A stretch of DNA of 64,000 bases, from the NCBI GenBank assembly GCA_017938645.1, contig JAGBBE010000009.1, positions 1-64,000 on the forward strand, given 5' to 3'. The DNA is from Clostridia bacterium (GTDB lineage: Bacteria; Bacillota_A; Clostridia; Christensenellales; Aristaeellaceae). Position 1 is the first letter of the stretch. Each line of letters starts with the position of its first letter. Made by a program: the position numbers and the translations under genes. The notes under the pieces are model-generated. The model did no database searches and was not told the origin of the DNA. It was given only the letters and a program-made list of their open reading frames with translations. Below, in pieces: positions 1 through 7,175 of the stretch.

Positions 1-249
1 CGTATAGAAGTATGCCAGCATGTGCACTTCCTCGCGGCTGGTGATTTCCATGCCGGGAATCACAGCCACGCCATATTCAGCACCTGCCGCCATGGCATCT
101 TCTGCATTCAGCACAGCATTGTGATCAGTGATCGCGATCACATCCAATCCTTTGATTTTTGCCATGCCTACCATGTTCCATGGGGTCATATCGTCATCTG
201 CGCAGGGTGAAAGACAGCTGTGGAGATGCAGGTCGCAAAACGCACTCAT
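1..249 (-). CDS. PHP-domain phosphoesterase, C-terminus outside window
   Basis: Only the first 83 residues are in the window. The start is an ATG two bases after the stop of the preceding DRTGG gene. The protein opens with the PHP metal motif DLHLHSCLSPCADDD (HxH near residue 8) and has the second motif ITDHNAV near residue 39, followed by PGMEITSREEVHMLAYF; these are the metal-binding motifs of the PHP family (DNA polymerase/histidinol phosphatase fold), which hydrolyses phosphoester bonds. It is the last visible gene of a leftward operon with two DRTGG proteins, an ATPase and an [FeFe]-hydrogenase homologue. That gene set is known from other Clostridia; the substrate is unknown. Confidence 0.88.
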   Translation of the reverse strand, partial: MSAFCDLHLHSCLSPCADDDMTPWNMVGMAKIKGLDVIAITDHNAVLNAEDAMAAGAEYGVAVIPGMEITSREEVHMLAYFYT

Positions 250-250
250 C

Positions 251-598
251 TCATTCCACCGGAGGCTGTACGCCTGCCTGTCCCATCAGGACACAAACTT
301 CGTAAGCAGTCTTCTTCGTAAGCAGAACGGGCATCTCTTCCATTTCAGCCTTTTTAAGTGCGGGTTCTTCAATTTCAACGCCTTCCACCAGAATCACGCA
401 GGCCATCTCCATGAGAACAGAAACCGCAATCACGTTCATATGTGTCTGAACTGTGCACCAGGCCATGCCCTGCTTGCCATGGGCAAGCACCCAGCTGAGC
501 AGATCGCAGGAATAACCGCAGCTGATCTCAGTATCCAAATCGGTTTCCGGCGTCAGGCATTGTGCATCCAGGAGTTCCATCAATTCGCGTACTTTCAT
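251..598 (-). CDS. DRTGG-domain protein (copy 1)
   Basis: A 115-residue protein starting at an ATG 10 bases after AAGGAG. It resembles the stand-alone DRTGG proteins that accompany [FeFe]-hydrogenase-like regulators in Clostridia: an N-terminal helix KVRELMELLDAQ, then an alpha/beta core ending EMPVLLTKKTAYEVCVLMG. Function is not established; DRTGG domains elsewhere are regulatory modules next to CBS domains. It lies 12 bases after the hydrogenase-like gene and just before the PHP gene, so it is almost surely co-translated with both. A second paralogue sits upstream in the same operon (2388-2747) with the same ending pattern (ATNYTSYTACGLMYEAG). Confidence 0.82.
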   Translation of the reverse strand: MKVRELMELLDAQCLTPETDLDTEISCGYSCDLLSWVLAHGKQGMAWCTVQTHMNVIAVSVLMEMACVILVEGVEIEEPALKKAEMEEMPVLLTKKTAYEVCVLMGQAGVQPPVE

Positions 599-610
599 CT
601 TTGTATCTCC

Positions 611-1915
611 TTACGTTCTTGTGGTCTTGGCGAGTTCAACCATTTGCTGTGCCATTACCTTCAGGCGTTCCTTCAGAATATGGATGCAGTCCATCTCAGT
701 TGCATATCCGCGCACGATATCCTCGGCAAAAGTCCGGCAGGTAGGACTTCCGCAGCTTCCGCAGTCATAGCCGGGAAGACGGTTGACGATTTCCTCCATC
801 TGCTCCATCTTGCGCATGGCTTCCACAATGTCATCATCCAGCTTCATAGCGCTGTTAGCTGTGATATGCTTGTCGCCAAGCAGATGATATTTGGTCAGAT
901 AAGAAACCTTGACTTTCTCGTCTGGATGGGTGATGTCACAGCCATGCATCAGCGCACGGATGACTCCGCGGGCAACATAGTTGTTTTCAAACGTCAGCGG
1001 ACCGCCAACGCAGCCGCCTGTGCAGGCAGATCCCTCGAAGAAAACCAGATCCTGAAGCTTGTCGTTTTCGATTTCCTCCAGAACACGGATGACGTTTTCG
1101 ATTCCATCTACGCTCATACTGTGCTCCGGGCACACGGCCGCCGCCTCTCCGCCGCTGTTGGCCCAGCCAACGCCGTAGGCAGAAGCGCGGGAGATATTGG
1201 TATCAATCGATGTGTTTTTAAGCTGGCTGGTCAGCAATCCATAAATCTCAAGCATGGAAATCGCACCGTCAACCGCCGAGGTTTCGTGGCCGATCGGATT
1301 GCGGATGGCCGTCATCTTTGCGGCACAGGGCGTGATGAAGAAGCAACCGACTTCTTCTGGCGGTACGTTGTTCTTTTTGCAGAATTCCTGCTTGGCCACC
1401 ATCGCTGCCACTTCCATGGGCTGACGTACGTCGATGATATGCGGAATCAGATCCGGGAATCTGACGCGGATCAGACGCACGATCGCCGGGCACGCAGACG
1501 AGATGATGGGATAATGGCTGTGATCGATGTTGCGCATGCGTTCGCGAATGGCGCGCGTCACAATATCAGCGCCCTCCGCCACCTCGAAAACATCGTCAAA
1601 GCCCATCTTGAGCAGGCCTTCCAGCACCTGGGACGCGCTGATCAGATGCTTGAACTGACCATAGAGCGCCGGAGCCGGCAGTGCGATTTTGTACTTGAAG
1701 CGGTTGATGCTGGCCAGCGGATCCGTCTGTGCATACTTTGCATGGTAATCACACACACGGATACATTCGCCGCAGTCGATACAGCGCTCGTCGATGATGT
1801 GCGCTCTTCCGCCGCGTACGCGAATGGCCTCTGTGGGACATCTTTTCAGGCAGTTCGTACAGGCTTTGCACTTTTCTTTATCCAGACGAACAGAGTGGAA
1901 ACGTTTTTCATTCAT
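611..1915 (-). CDS. [FeFe]-hydrogenase-like protein with ferredoxin and 4Fe-4S domains (putative sensory type)
   Basis: About 434 residues from an ATG preceded by GGAGGATACTGTC; the frame is open further upstream but that start overlaps the ATPase gene. Domain order: two ferredoxin clusters (CKACTNCLKRC near residue 15, CIDCGECIRVC near 45), the [FeFe]-hydrogenase large domain, and a C-terminal 4Fe-4S domain (YDCGSCGSPTC near 385). All four H-cluster cysteines can be aligned: ISSACPAI, FITPCAAKM and SACTGGC. The cysteine that relays protons in catalytic enzymes (first C of TSCCP) is alanine here, as in group C/D putative sensory hydrogenases. With an anti-sigma-type ATPase and DRTGG proteins alongside, a redox or hydrogen-sensing role is more likely than bulk hydrogen turnover; that part is inference. 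Confidence 0.85.
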   Translation of the reverse strand: MNEKRFHSVRLDKEKCKACTNCLKRCPTEAIRVRGGRAHIIDERCIDCGECIRVCDYHAKYAQTDPLASINRFKYKIALPAPALYGQFKHLISASQVLEGLLKMGFDDVFEVAEGADIVTRAIRERMRNIDHSHYPIISSACPAIVRLIRVRFPDLIPHIIDVRQPMEVAAMVAKQEFCKKNNVPPEEVGCFFITPCAAKMTAIRNPIGHETSAVDGAISMLEIYGLLTSQLKNTSIDTNISRASAYGVGWANSGGEAAAVCPEHSMSVDGIENVIRVLEEIENDKLQDLVFFEGSACTGGCVGGPLTFENNYVARGVIRALMHGCDITHPDEKVKVSYLTKYHLLGDKHITANSAMKLDDDIVEAMRKMEQMEEIVNRLPGYDCGSCGSPTCRTFAEDIVRGYATEMDCIHILKERLKVMAQQMVELAKTTRT

Positions 1916-1940
1916 GACAGTATCCTCCGAAACAAACGCA

Positions 1941-2369
1941 TCAGACAAGCTTGAACGACATCTGAATGCGCGTTCCCTTTCCGACCTCGCTTTCAAGCTC
2001 GAAGCCGTCGGCGTTGCGCTTCATGTTGGGCAGACCCATACCCGCGCCAAAGCCAAGGTCACGTGCCTCTTCGCTTGCAGTAGAGAAACCTTCCTGCATC
2101 GCCTTGCTGATATCCGCGATACCGGGGCCGATATCCTCAGAAACAAGAATAATGGAATCCGGGGTCATTTCCAGCTTGAGCTGTCCCCCATTGCTGTGAA
2201 TAATCAGGTTCAGTTCAGCCTCATAGCTGGCCACAGCAATTCGCCTGAGCACAGTGCTGTTAACCCCGATCTGCTTGAGCTTGCGCTTGATGCTGGCCGA
2301 TGCGTCGCCCGCCGTCTGAAATTCTCCGGCGCGAACGTCATAGGCGTTTGTCAAAATACTGGACTGCAT
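1941..2369 (-). CDS. Anti-sigma-factor-type ATPase (HATPase_c, RsbW/SpoIIAB-like)
   Basis: A 142-residue single-domain GHKL ATPase. The N box is EAELNLIIHSNGG (about residue 50), the G1 box DIGPGIAD (about 79) and the G2 region GAGMGLPNMKRNADGF (about 108). Family members are serine kinases that bind sigma factors or anti-anti-sigma proteins. No sigma factor or STAS antagonist is in view, so its partner is unknown. It starts after AAAGGGAATACAT, 18 bases past the upstream DRTGG gene, and ends 25 bases before the [FeFe]-hydrogenase-like gene. The conserved neighbourhood suggests it passes a signal from that Fe-S protein, which is an inference. Confidence 0.85.
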   Translation of the reverse strand: MQSSILTNAYDVRAGEFQTAGDASASIKRKLKQIGVNSTVLRRIAVASYEAELNLIIHSNGGQLKLEMTPDSIILVSEDIGPGIADISKAMQEGFSTASEEARDLGFGAGMGLPNMKRNADGFELESEVGKGTRIQMSFKLV

Positions 2370-2387
2370 ATGTATTCCCTTTCTTTA

Positions 2388-2747
2388 TCAGGCGCCTGCG
2401 CGCTCATTGCTGCTGCGGATGCCGGCTTCATACATCAAACCGCAGGCGGTATAGCTGGTATAGTTGGTCGCAAGGACAACGATGCCCAGTTCTTCCGCCT
2501 CTTCCAGAACCTCCTGAGGAGGAATCTTGCCGCGCGCGAAGACGACACAGTGAATGTCGAGCATCTCAGCAGTGCGCATCACATGCACATTGGTAAGACC
2601 GGTAATAAGCACGGCTTTGTCCTTTACAAACGCGAGCACGTCGCTCATCAGATCGCTGCCGCAGGCAGAACGCACTTCCTGATCAAGCGCATCTTCTCCG
2701 CAAAGCACTCTTGCGTTCAGAATGGGAATCAGTTCCCTGATTGTCAT
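2388..2747 (-). CDS. DRTGG-domain protein (copy 2)
   Basis: A 119-residue paralogue of the 251-598 protein (MTIRELIPILNARVLCGED at the N-terminus, LGIVVLATNYTSYTACGLM near the C-terminus). Its Shine-Dalgarno AGGAGG overlaps the TAG stop of the upstream SPOR gene, implying translational coupling. Two DRTGG copies flanking an ATPase and an [FeFe]-hydrogenase homologue is a recurring arrangement in anaerobic Bacillota; the ligand is not known. Confidence 0.82.
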   Translation of the reverse strand: MTIRELIPILNARVLCGEDALDQEVRSACGSDLMSDVLAFVKDKAVLITGLTNVHVMRTAEMLDIHCVVFARGKIPPQEVLEEAEELGIVVLATNYTSYTACGLMYEAGIRSSNERAGA

Positions 2748-2759
2748 ACGACCAACCTC

Positions 2760-3590
2760 CTATGTATTGCTTAGTGAATCATATATCTGTTTGAGCATTT
2801 CCAGAGATACGAAGGTTTGATATTTGAGCTTTGTTCCGCACCCGGCTTCGTTTTCATCGGGATCGAGAGCTGATGCAAACTCCGCAAAGTTGTCAAAGCA
2901 CTGAATCAGGCAGTTTACGGTTTTATGCCGTGGAGCAGCAAAGCGCTGTTTCAGGCGAAGAGAAACCGTTGTCAGCTGATCCGAAATGCCTCGAACTGCC
3001 GAAATCAGTTCTGCAACACCCTTCTCCTGCCTGTCCAGCGCCATGCTCAGCGTCTGCAGGGACTGAACCAGTTCATCTGCATGAGCGAATGCAGCCTGCA
3101 GAATCTCAAGCTGACCCTGCATACCATTGATCCTCAGCTGCATTTCACTCAAACGGATCTGATACAGATATGTTTCCACCTCATGTTTTTCACTCAGCTG
3201 CTGACGTACAGCCTGCGCGTCTTCTTTGAGCGAATATACAGCCGCCAGCGTCCTGTAGCGACCATCGAGCCACACATATCCCGCAGCACCTCTGCGGGCA
3301 TATTGCTCGCCAAGCTTTTCCGCAGCTTCCTTGCTTTCAAAAACGCCAAGCTGGAGCGCATACCACTCTCTCTGCGGCAAAGTGAGATCTGCCTGTGCGG
3401 CCGTTTCATCAAAGGCTTCATCCAGCGGGATCGGCGTAGGTGTGGCTGTAAGTTTTATCGAAAGCTTCTCTTCTCCGCCACGCCACACAAGCCCTGAGAG
3501 AATAATCACTGCCGACAAAAACAGCATCAGTCCGTTCAGCCAGCCGTTCCGTGAGCGCTGTACGGGATATACGCGTCTGCTTCTTTCCAT
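2760..3590 (-). CDS. Membrane-anchored SPOR-domain protein
   Basis: About 276 residues. The ATG at 3590 follows GGGAGGAACAGGC; a longer frame begins at 3674 but would overlap the promoter. A basic N-terminus (MERSRRVYPVQRSRNG) leads to one membrane segment (GLMLFLSAVIILSGLVW), a short Thr/Pro linker, and a SPOR-like repeat domain (about residues 70-145: WYALQLGVFESKEAAEKL ... GYVWLDGRYRTLAAVYSLKEDA), which in other proteins binds denuded peptidoglycan glycans. The C-terminal 120 residues are helical, coiled-coil-like. It is the first gene of the leftward operon; a link to the hydrogenase-like genes is not obvious and may only be shared transcription. Confidence 0.78.
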   Translation of the reverse strand: MERSRRVYPVQRSRNGWLNGLMLFLSAVIILSGLVWRGGEEKLSIKLTATPTPIPLDEAFDETAAQADLTLPQREWYALQLGVFESKEAAEKLGEQYARRGAAGYVWLDGRYRTLAAVYSLKEDAQAVRQQLSEKHEVETYLYQIRLSEMQLRINGMQGQLEILQAAFAHADELVQSLQTLSMALDRQEKGVAELISAVRGISDQLTTVSLRLKQRFAAPRHKTVNCLIQCFDNFAEFASALDPDENEAGCGTKLKYQTFVSLEMLKQIYDSLSNT

Positions 3591-3653
3591 GCCTGTTCCT
3601 CCCGTATAAGGTTTGAACAAGCCTATGCGCTCAGAATGATTCTTTATGTTTTT

Positions 3654-3682
3654 ATTATACTTGACGAATGCCATTTATGCAA
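3654..3682 (-). promoter_or_regulatory. Promoter of the SPOR-to-PHP operon
   Basis: On the minus strand TTGCAT, a 17-base spacer and a perfect TATAAT (3659-3654) lie about 65 bases upstream of the SPOR gene start. Assigned by hexamer match and position only. Confidence 0.6.
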
Positions 3683-3727
3683 TATCAGTGCCAAACAACC
3701 TTTTTCCAAGTTCGTCCGATGGATGTT

Positions 3728-3756
3728 TTGCGTTTTCCTCCAGGTTATGATAGAAT
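3728..3756 (+). promoter_or_regulatory. Promoter of the DUF6062 gene
   Basis: TTGCGT, 17-base spacer, TAGAAT, ending 32 bases before the TTG start of the next plus-strand gene. Hexamer match and spacing only. Confidence 0.5.
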
Positions 3757-3788
3757 CTTTTTACGAGGAAAAAGGAGTGTGAATCGTT

Positions 3789-4538
3789 TTGCAGTACCAT
3801 CTGGAGACCATCCCGGTATGGGAAGCCATGGAGAAGGAGAGCAACTGTCCTCTGTGTGCACTGTACCGCAAATGTGAAGAAACCGAAATTGACCGCAGTC
3901 TTGGCGGCAGCGTAATGGAACCTGACGCGCGCATCCGTGTCAACGACCGCGGTATCTGCGATCATCACCATCAGCTTCTTTTTTCCATGCAGAACCGTCT
4001 TGGCCATGCGCTTCTGGTGGATTCCCACAGCAAGGAGCTTCTCAAAAAGCTTGACGGACTGGATAAGCTCACCGCATCGCCTGCAGTAAAAAAAGGTCTT
4101 TTTGCTGCCAAGACTGATTCGGTAACCACCTTGGCGGATGAGCTGGAAAAGCTTTCGACCTCCTGCGTTGTCTGCGAGGATATCGAAAGCCATATGAAAC
4201 GTTATCTGTACACCTTCCTGCATCTGTGGAAGACAGACACCGCCTTCCGCAAGAAATGGGAATCCTCCAAGGGCGTATGCATTCCGCACGCGGTTGAACT
4301 GCTCCGTTTTTCTTCCAAGCAGCTCAATGCTGCCAACCAGCAGCTTTTTGCCCAAAGCCTTCTCTCCCTTCTCAAAGCCAACCTTTCGGAAGACGAAAAG
4401 GATCTGGAGTGGTTTACGCTCAAGTTTGACTATCGCAACCAGAGCAAACCCTGGGGCAACAGCCGCAACGCGCTGGAGCGTACCATCAACCGCCTTCGCG
4501 GCGAGTGCATCGTCAACGAACCCAAGGAAAAAGAATAA
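3789..4538 (+). CDS. DUF6062 family protein, cysteine-rich
   Basis: A 249-residue soluble protein of unknown function. The only workable start is a TTG, with AAAGGAG about 12 bases upstream; the nearer GTG is followed at once by a stop. Three Cys/His motifs suggest metal binding: CPLCALYRKC (about residue 20), CDHHH (about 58) and CVVCEDI (about 125), and a fourth histidine-containing stretch CIPHAVELL. These fit the DUF6062 family common in Clostridia. It stands alone between its own promoter and a strong terminator. Confidence 0.75.
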   Translation: MQYHLETIPVWEAMEKESNCPLCALYRKCEETEIDRSLGGSVMEPDARIRVNDRGICDHHHQLLFSMQNRLGHALLVDSHSKELLKKLDGLDKLTASPAVKKGLFAAKTDSVTTLADELEKLSTSCVVCEDIESHMKRYLYTFLHLWKTDTAFRKKWESSKGVCIPHAVELLRFSSKQLNAANQQLFAQSLLSLLKANLSEDEKDLEWFTLKFDYRNQSKPWGNSRNALERTINRLRGECIVNEPKEKE

Positions 4539-4542
4539 AATG

Positions 4543-4569
4543 AAAAGCAGCCGTCCAGGCTGCTTTTTT
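4543..4569. terminator. Bidirectional terminator between convergent genes
   Basis: AAAAGCAGCC / GGCTGCTTTT stem with a GTCCA loop and T-runs on both strands, lying between the DUF6062 stop and the dCMP deaminase stop. Confidence 0.9.
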
Positions 4570-4570
4570 A

Positions 4571-5029
4571 TCAGTTCAGAGGCTCGTCAAACTGTTCCAG
4601 CTTAACTCCTGCCTCTTCAAATATTTCAAGAGAAAACTTATCCGGATATCCCTGCTGGTACACGACCCTTTTGATGCCTACATTCACGATCATTTTGGCG
4701 CAGACAGAGCAGGGCTGATGCGTGCAGTACAGTGTGGCGCCGTCAATGGAAATACCCAGTTTGGCCGCCTGAAGAATCGCGTTCTGTTCGGCATGAATGG
4801 CATAGCAGACCTCGGCGCGGGTACCTGATTCGATATTCAGTTTGCGCCGCATGCATTCTCCACGTTCACGGCAGGTTTTGAGCCCGGCGGGTGCGCCGTT
4901 GTATCCGGTGGTCATGATGCGCTTGTCCTTGACGATCACAGCACCGATGCTTCTGCCTTCCACATTGCAGCTTGTCCATTCCGAAATCAGATAAGCCATC
5001 TTCATAAAACGGATATCCCACTTATCCAT
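4571..5029 (-). CDS. dCMP/cytidine deaminase family protein (ComEB-like)
   Basis: A 152-residue zinc deaminase. The ATG at 5029 follows GGGGGAG; an upstream in-frame ATG would start inside the promoter. Motifs: HAEQNAI (zinc histidine and catalytic Glu) and PCSVCAK (two zinc cysteines), with the extra cysteines of dCMP deaminases around CRERGECMRR. It would convert dCMP to dUMP, feeding thymidylate synthesis. Monocistronic, with its own promoter and a terminator shared with the convergent gene. Confidence 0.9.
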   Translation of the reverse strand: MDKWDIRFMKMAYLISEWTSCNVEGRSIGAVIVKDKRIMTTGYNGAPAGLKTCRERGECMRRKLNIESGTRAEVCYAIHAEQNAILQAAKLGISIDGATLYCTHQPCSVCAKMIVNVGIKRVVYQQGYPDKFSLEIFEEAGVKLEQFDEPLN

Positions 5030-5056
5030 GCCTGACTCCCCCTTCGTCTTTTCACT

Positions 5057-5085
5057 ATTATAGAGCAAGTTTTTTCATTTGGCAA
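5057..5085 (-). promoter_or_regulatory. Promoter of the dCMP deaminase gene
   Basis: Minus-strand TTGCCA, 17-base spacer, TATAAT, 28 bases upstream of the ATG at 5029. Confidence 0.6.
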
Positions 5086-5139
5086 TGCAGTCATTTCATG
5101 GTTCTTTCGTCTCATAGAGTCATTTATGGAGGCGAGGCA

Positions 5140-6438
5140 ATGAAACTGGCTGGCGCAAAAAAACAAACGCTGTTTTTAACCGTAATCAATACTGTCGTTC
5201 GGGCTTTGGGACTGCTGCTTAGGATGATTCTTTCGCGTGTATTAGGTGCAGAACTGATGGGCATTGCAGAGCTTGCCCAAAGCGTGCATATGGTTGCCAT
5301 TACCCCACTGACATCCGGCATACCTGTGGCAATCAGCCGAATGACAGCAAGAGCATCTCACGAACGTCGGATAGAACCGCTCAGTGCCGGAATCAGGATT
5401 GTCCGGATTGCTTCTTTAATCCTGATCCCGGCGCTTTGGTTCACATCACCATGGCTTGCCAGACTTATGGGCGATATTCGTGTTCTGCCATCCATATGGT
5501 TTTCGGCTCCATGTATTCTGGTTCTCGGATATTCTGCAGTATACAACGGCTACTGCTACGGCACGGAGCAGAGTTTTTACCCTGCAATGAGCGAGCTGAT
5601 CGAGCAGATTGCACGGCTTGTATTTTCACTTGTGCTGATTGCCTTTCTCAGACATCTCAGCGCGCCCTGGATGGCTTCAGTGCCGGTAGCCGGAACACTG
5701 GCTGCGGAAATCATCGGGCTGATCTATGTAATCTCAGCGGTCAAAGCGCCTGTTAAACGAGCATATTGCTGTACGGAGCATTCAACCGAACAACTTCTCC
5801 GTCTAGCCGCGCCTGCAACACTCAGCCGACTGCTTCAGACGCTTCTGCGTTCGATAACTGCCGTGATGATTCCGCTCAGACTACAGTCGAGCGGCTTATC
5901 TGCAGCTGAGGCAACCGCTCAGCTGGGCATGCTCAACGGTATGGTAATGCCCATCCTGATGCTTCCCTGTGTTTTTACAAGCGCACTCTCCATGGTTTCT
6001 CTCCCCAAGGTGGCAAAGGCAGAAGAAAAGCCCGGAGAACTCCGGAGAATTCTCGGGCTATGCGTTTCTGCTCTGATTCCGACGGGGCTCGTTTGTGCAG
6101 GCGCTGTTTATCTGCTGGCTCCGTTTCTGAGCAACCGGATTTACCGGCTTGCAGAGCTGACAGAGTTGTTCAGATTCTGCGCACCGATGACGCTGTTGTT
6201 CGCGCTCAGCCACCTGACAGCCAGTATCTTGTCGGCACTTGGTCAGCAGAAGCGTTCCATGTATGCTTCAAGCTTTGTGTCGATTATCACGCTAGGGCTT
6301 ACGTGGCTGTGGACAGGTGATCCAGCCCTCCGGCTTCGGGGCGTAGTTCTGGCGCAGTACGCAGGTCAGCTTCTGACGATTCTTTTCTCCGTCCTTTTGC
6401 TGTTTCTCTGGCGCAGAGAACGCCATTATGTACGATGA
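5140..6438 (+). CDS. MOP-superfamily flippase (SpoVB/MurJ-like)
   Basis: About 432 residues, almost wholly hydrophobic, with a dozen or so membrane segments. Start chosen at the ATG after GGAGGCGAGGCA. The N-terminal KKQTLFLTVINTVVRALGLL and the SRVLGAELMGIAELAQSV stretch match the polysaccharide-synthesis/SpoVB branch, which flips lipid-linked wall precursors; in sporulating species SpoVB acts in cortex formation. No glycosyltransferase is next to it, so the substrate is not shown. Its last 13 bases overlap the end of the convergent methylase gene, with no terminator visible between them. Confidence 0.82.
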   Translation: MKLAGAKKQTLFLTVINTVVRALGLLLRMILSRVLGAELMGIAELAQSVHMVAITPLTSGIPVAISRMTARASHERRIEPLSAGIRIVRIASLILIPALWFTSPWLARLMGDIRVLPSIWFSAPCILVLGYSAVYNGYCYGTEQSFYPAMSELIEQIARLVFSLVLIAFLRHLSAPWMASVPVAGTLAAEIIGLIYVISAVKAPVKRAYCCTEHSTEQLLRLAAPATLSRLLQTLLRSITAVMIPLRLQSSGLSAAEATAQLGMLNGMVMPILMLPCVFTSALSMVSLPKVAKAEEKPGELRRILGLCVSALIPTGLVCAGAVYLLAPFLSNRIYRLAELTELFRFCAPMTLLFALSHLTASILSALGQQKRSMYASSFVSIITLGLTWLWTGDPALRLRGVVLAQYAGQLLTILFSVLLLFLWRRERHYVR

Positions 6439-7175
6439 TAGATTCTGGCAATCTCATCCGTTTCCGTGCCATCGCGGTGATAGACAATCAGCGGCGGCAT
6501 CCACAAAAGAGAAGGCTTAGCATTTTTCATTGCTTCGATCATCACCAGATACGGCGGATCGTCCGCATGCGCACAGACCATGCGGATGCGCTTGGGTTCC
6601 AGCCGGCTTTTGCGCATGGCGTCGCAAAGCTCTAGCATTCGTTGAGCCGGAAACACCATGCTCAGTCTTCCATGATTTTTGAGAACAGCTGCACAGGCTG
6701 ATGTTATGTCCTCAATGGTGCAGTCAGCTTCGTGACGTGCAATGGATACGCCTTCGGTTTCGCTGGTCAGCGTTCCGCCACGTTTGCCATACGGCGGATT
6801 GCAAATCACCGCATGCAGTTTTTCTCGGCCGATGATTTCATACGCTTTTCTCATATCGGATGCATGAACGCAGATTCTGTCTTCCAGTCCGTTCAGCTTT
6901 ACGGACCGAGAGGCCATATCCGCCATGTTTTCCTGAATTTCAAAAGCTTCAATCCGGCAATCCGTCTGCTTCTGGCTCAGCAAAAGAGCGAGAATGCCGG
7001 TACCCGTTCCCATATCTGCCAGATGCTCATGGGGTCTTACGCGGGTGAAATCCGCCAGAAGCACCGCATCCATCCCAAAACGGAATGCCCCGGGATCCTG
7101 AATGATCCTCAGTCCATTAAACTGAAGATCGTCAATCCGCTCATGCGGTTTGAGAAGTTCATTGATCATACTCAT
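6426..7175 (-). CDS. tRNA1(Val) (adenine-37-N6)-methyltransferase-like protein
   Basis: A 249-residue class I SAM methyltransferase: SAM-binding motif DMGTGTGILALLL (about residue 55) and the NPPYGKRG motif (about 125) typical of N6-adenine methylases. The N-terminal ERIDDLQFNGLRIIQ and FRFGMDAVLLADF pattern is that of the TrmN6/YfiC family, which modifies A37 next to the anticodon of tRNA-Val. The ATG overlaps the stop of the SpoIID gene by four bases, so both are probably translated from one message. Confidence 0.85.
   Translation of the reverse strand: MSMINELLKPHERIDDLQFNGLRIIQDPGAFRFGMDAVLLADFTRVRPHEHLADMGTGTGILALLLSQKQTDCRIEAFEIQENMADMASRSVKLNGLEDRICVHASDMRKAYEIIGREKLHAVICNPPYGKRGGTLTSETEGVSIARHEADCTIEDITSACAAVLKNHGRLSMVFPAQRMLELCDAMRKSRLEPKRIRMVCAHADDPPYLVMIEAMKNAKPSLLWMPPLIVYHRDGTETDEIARIYHRT

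Noticed and set aside
128..1954. 608-codon plus-strand open frame opposite the hydrogenase-like gene
   Set aside because: Antisense shadow; the minus strand carries ordered Fe-S motifs and good start signals.
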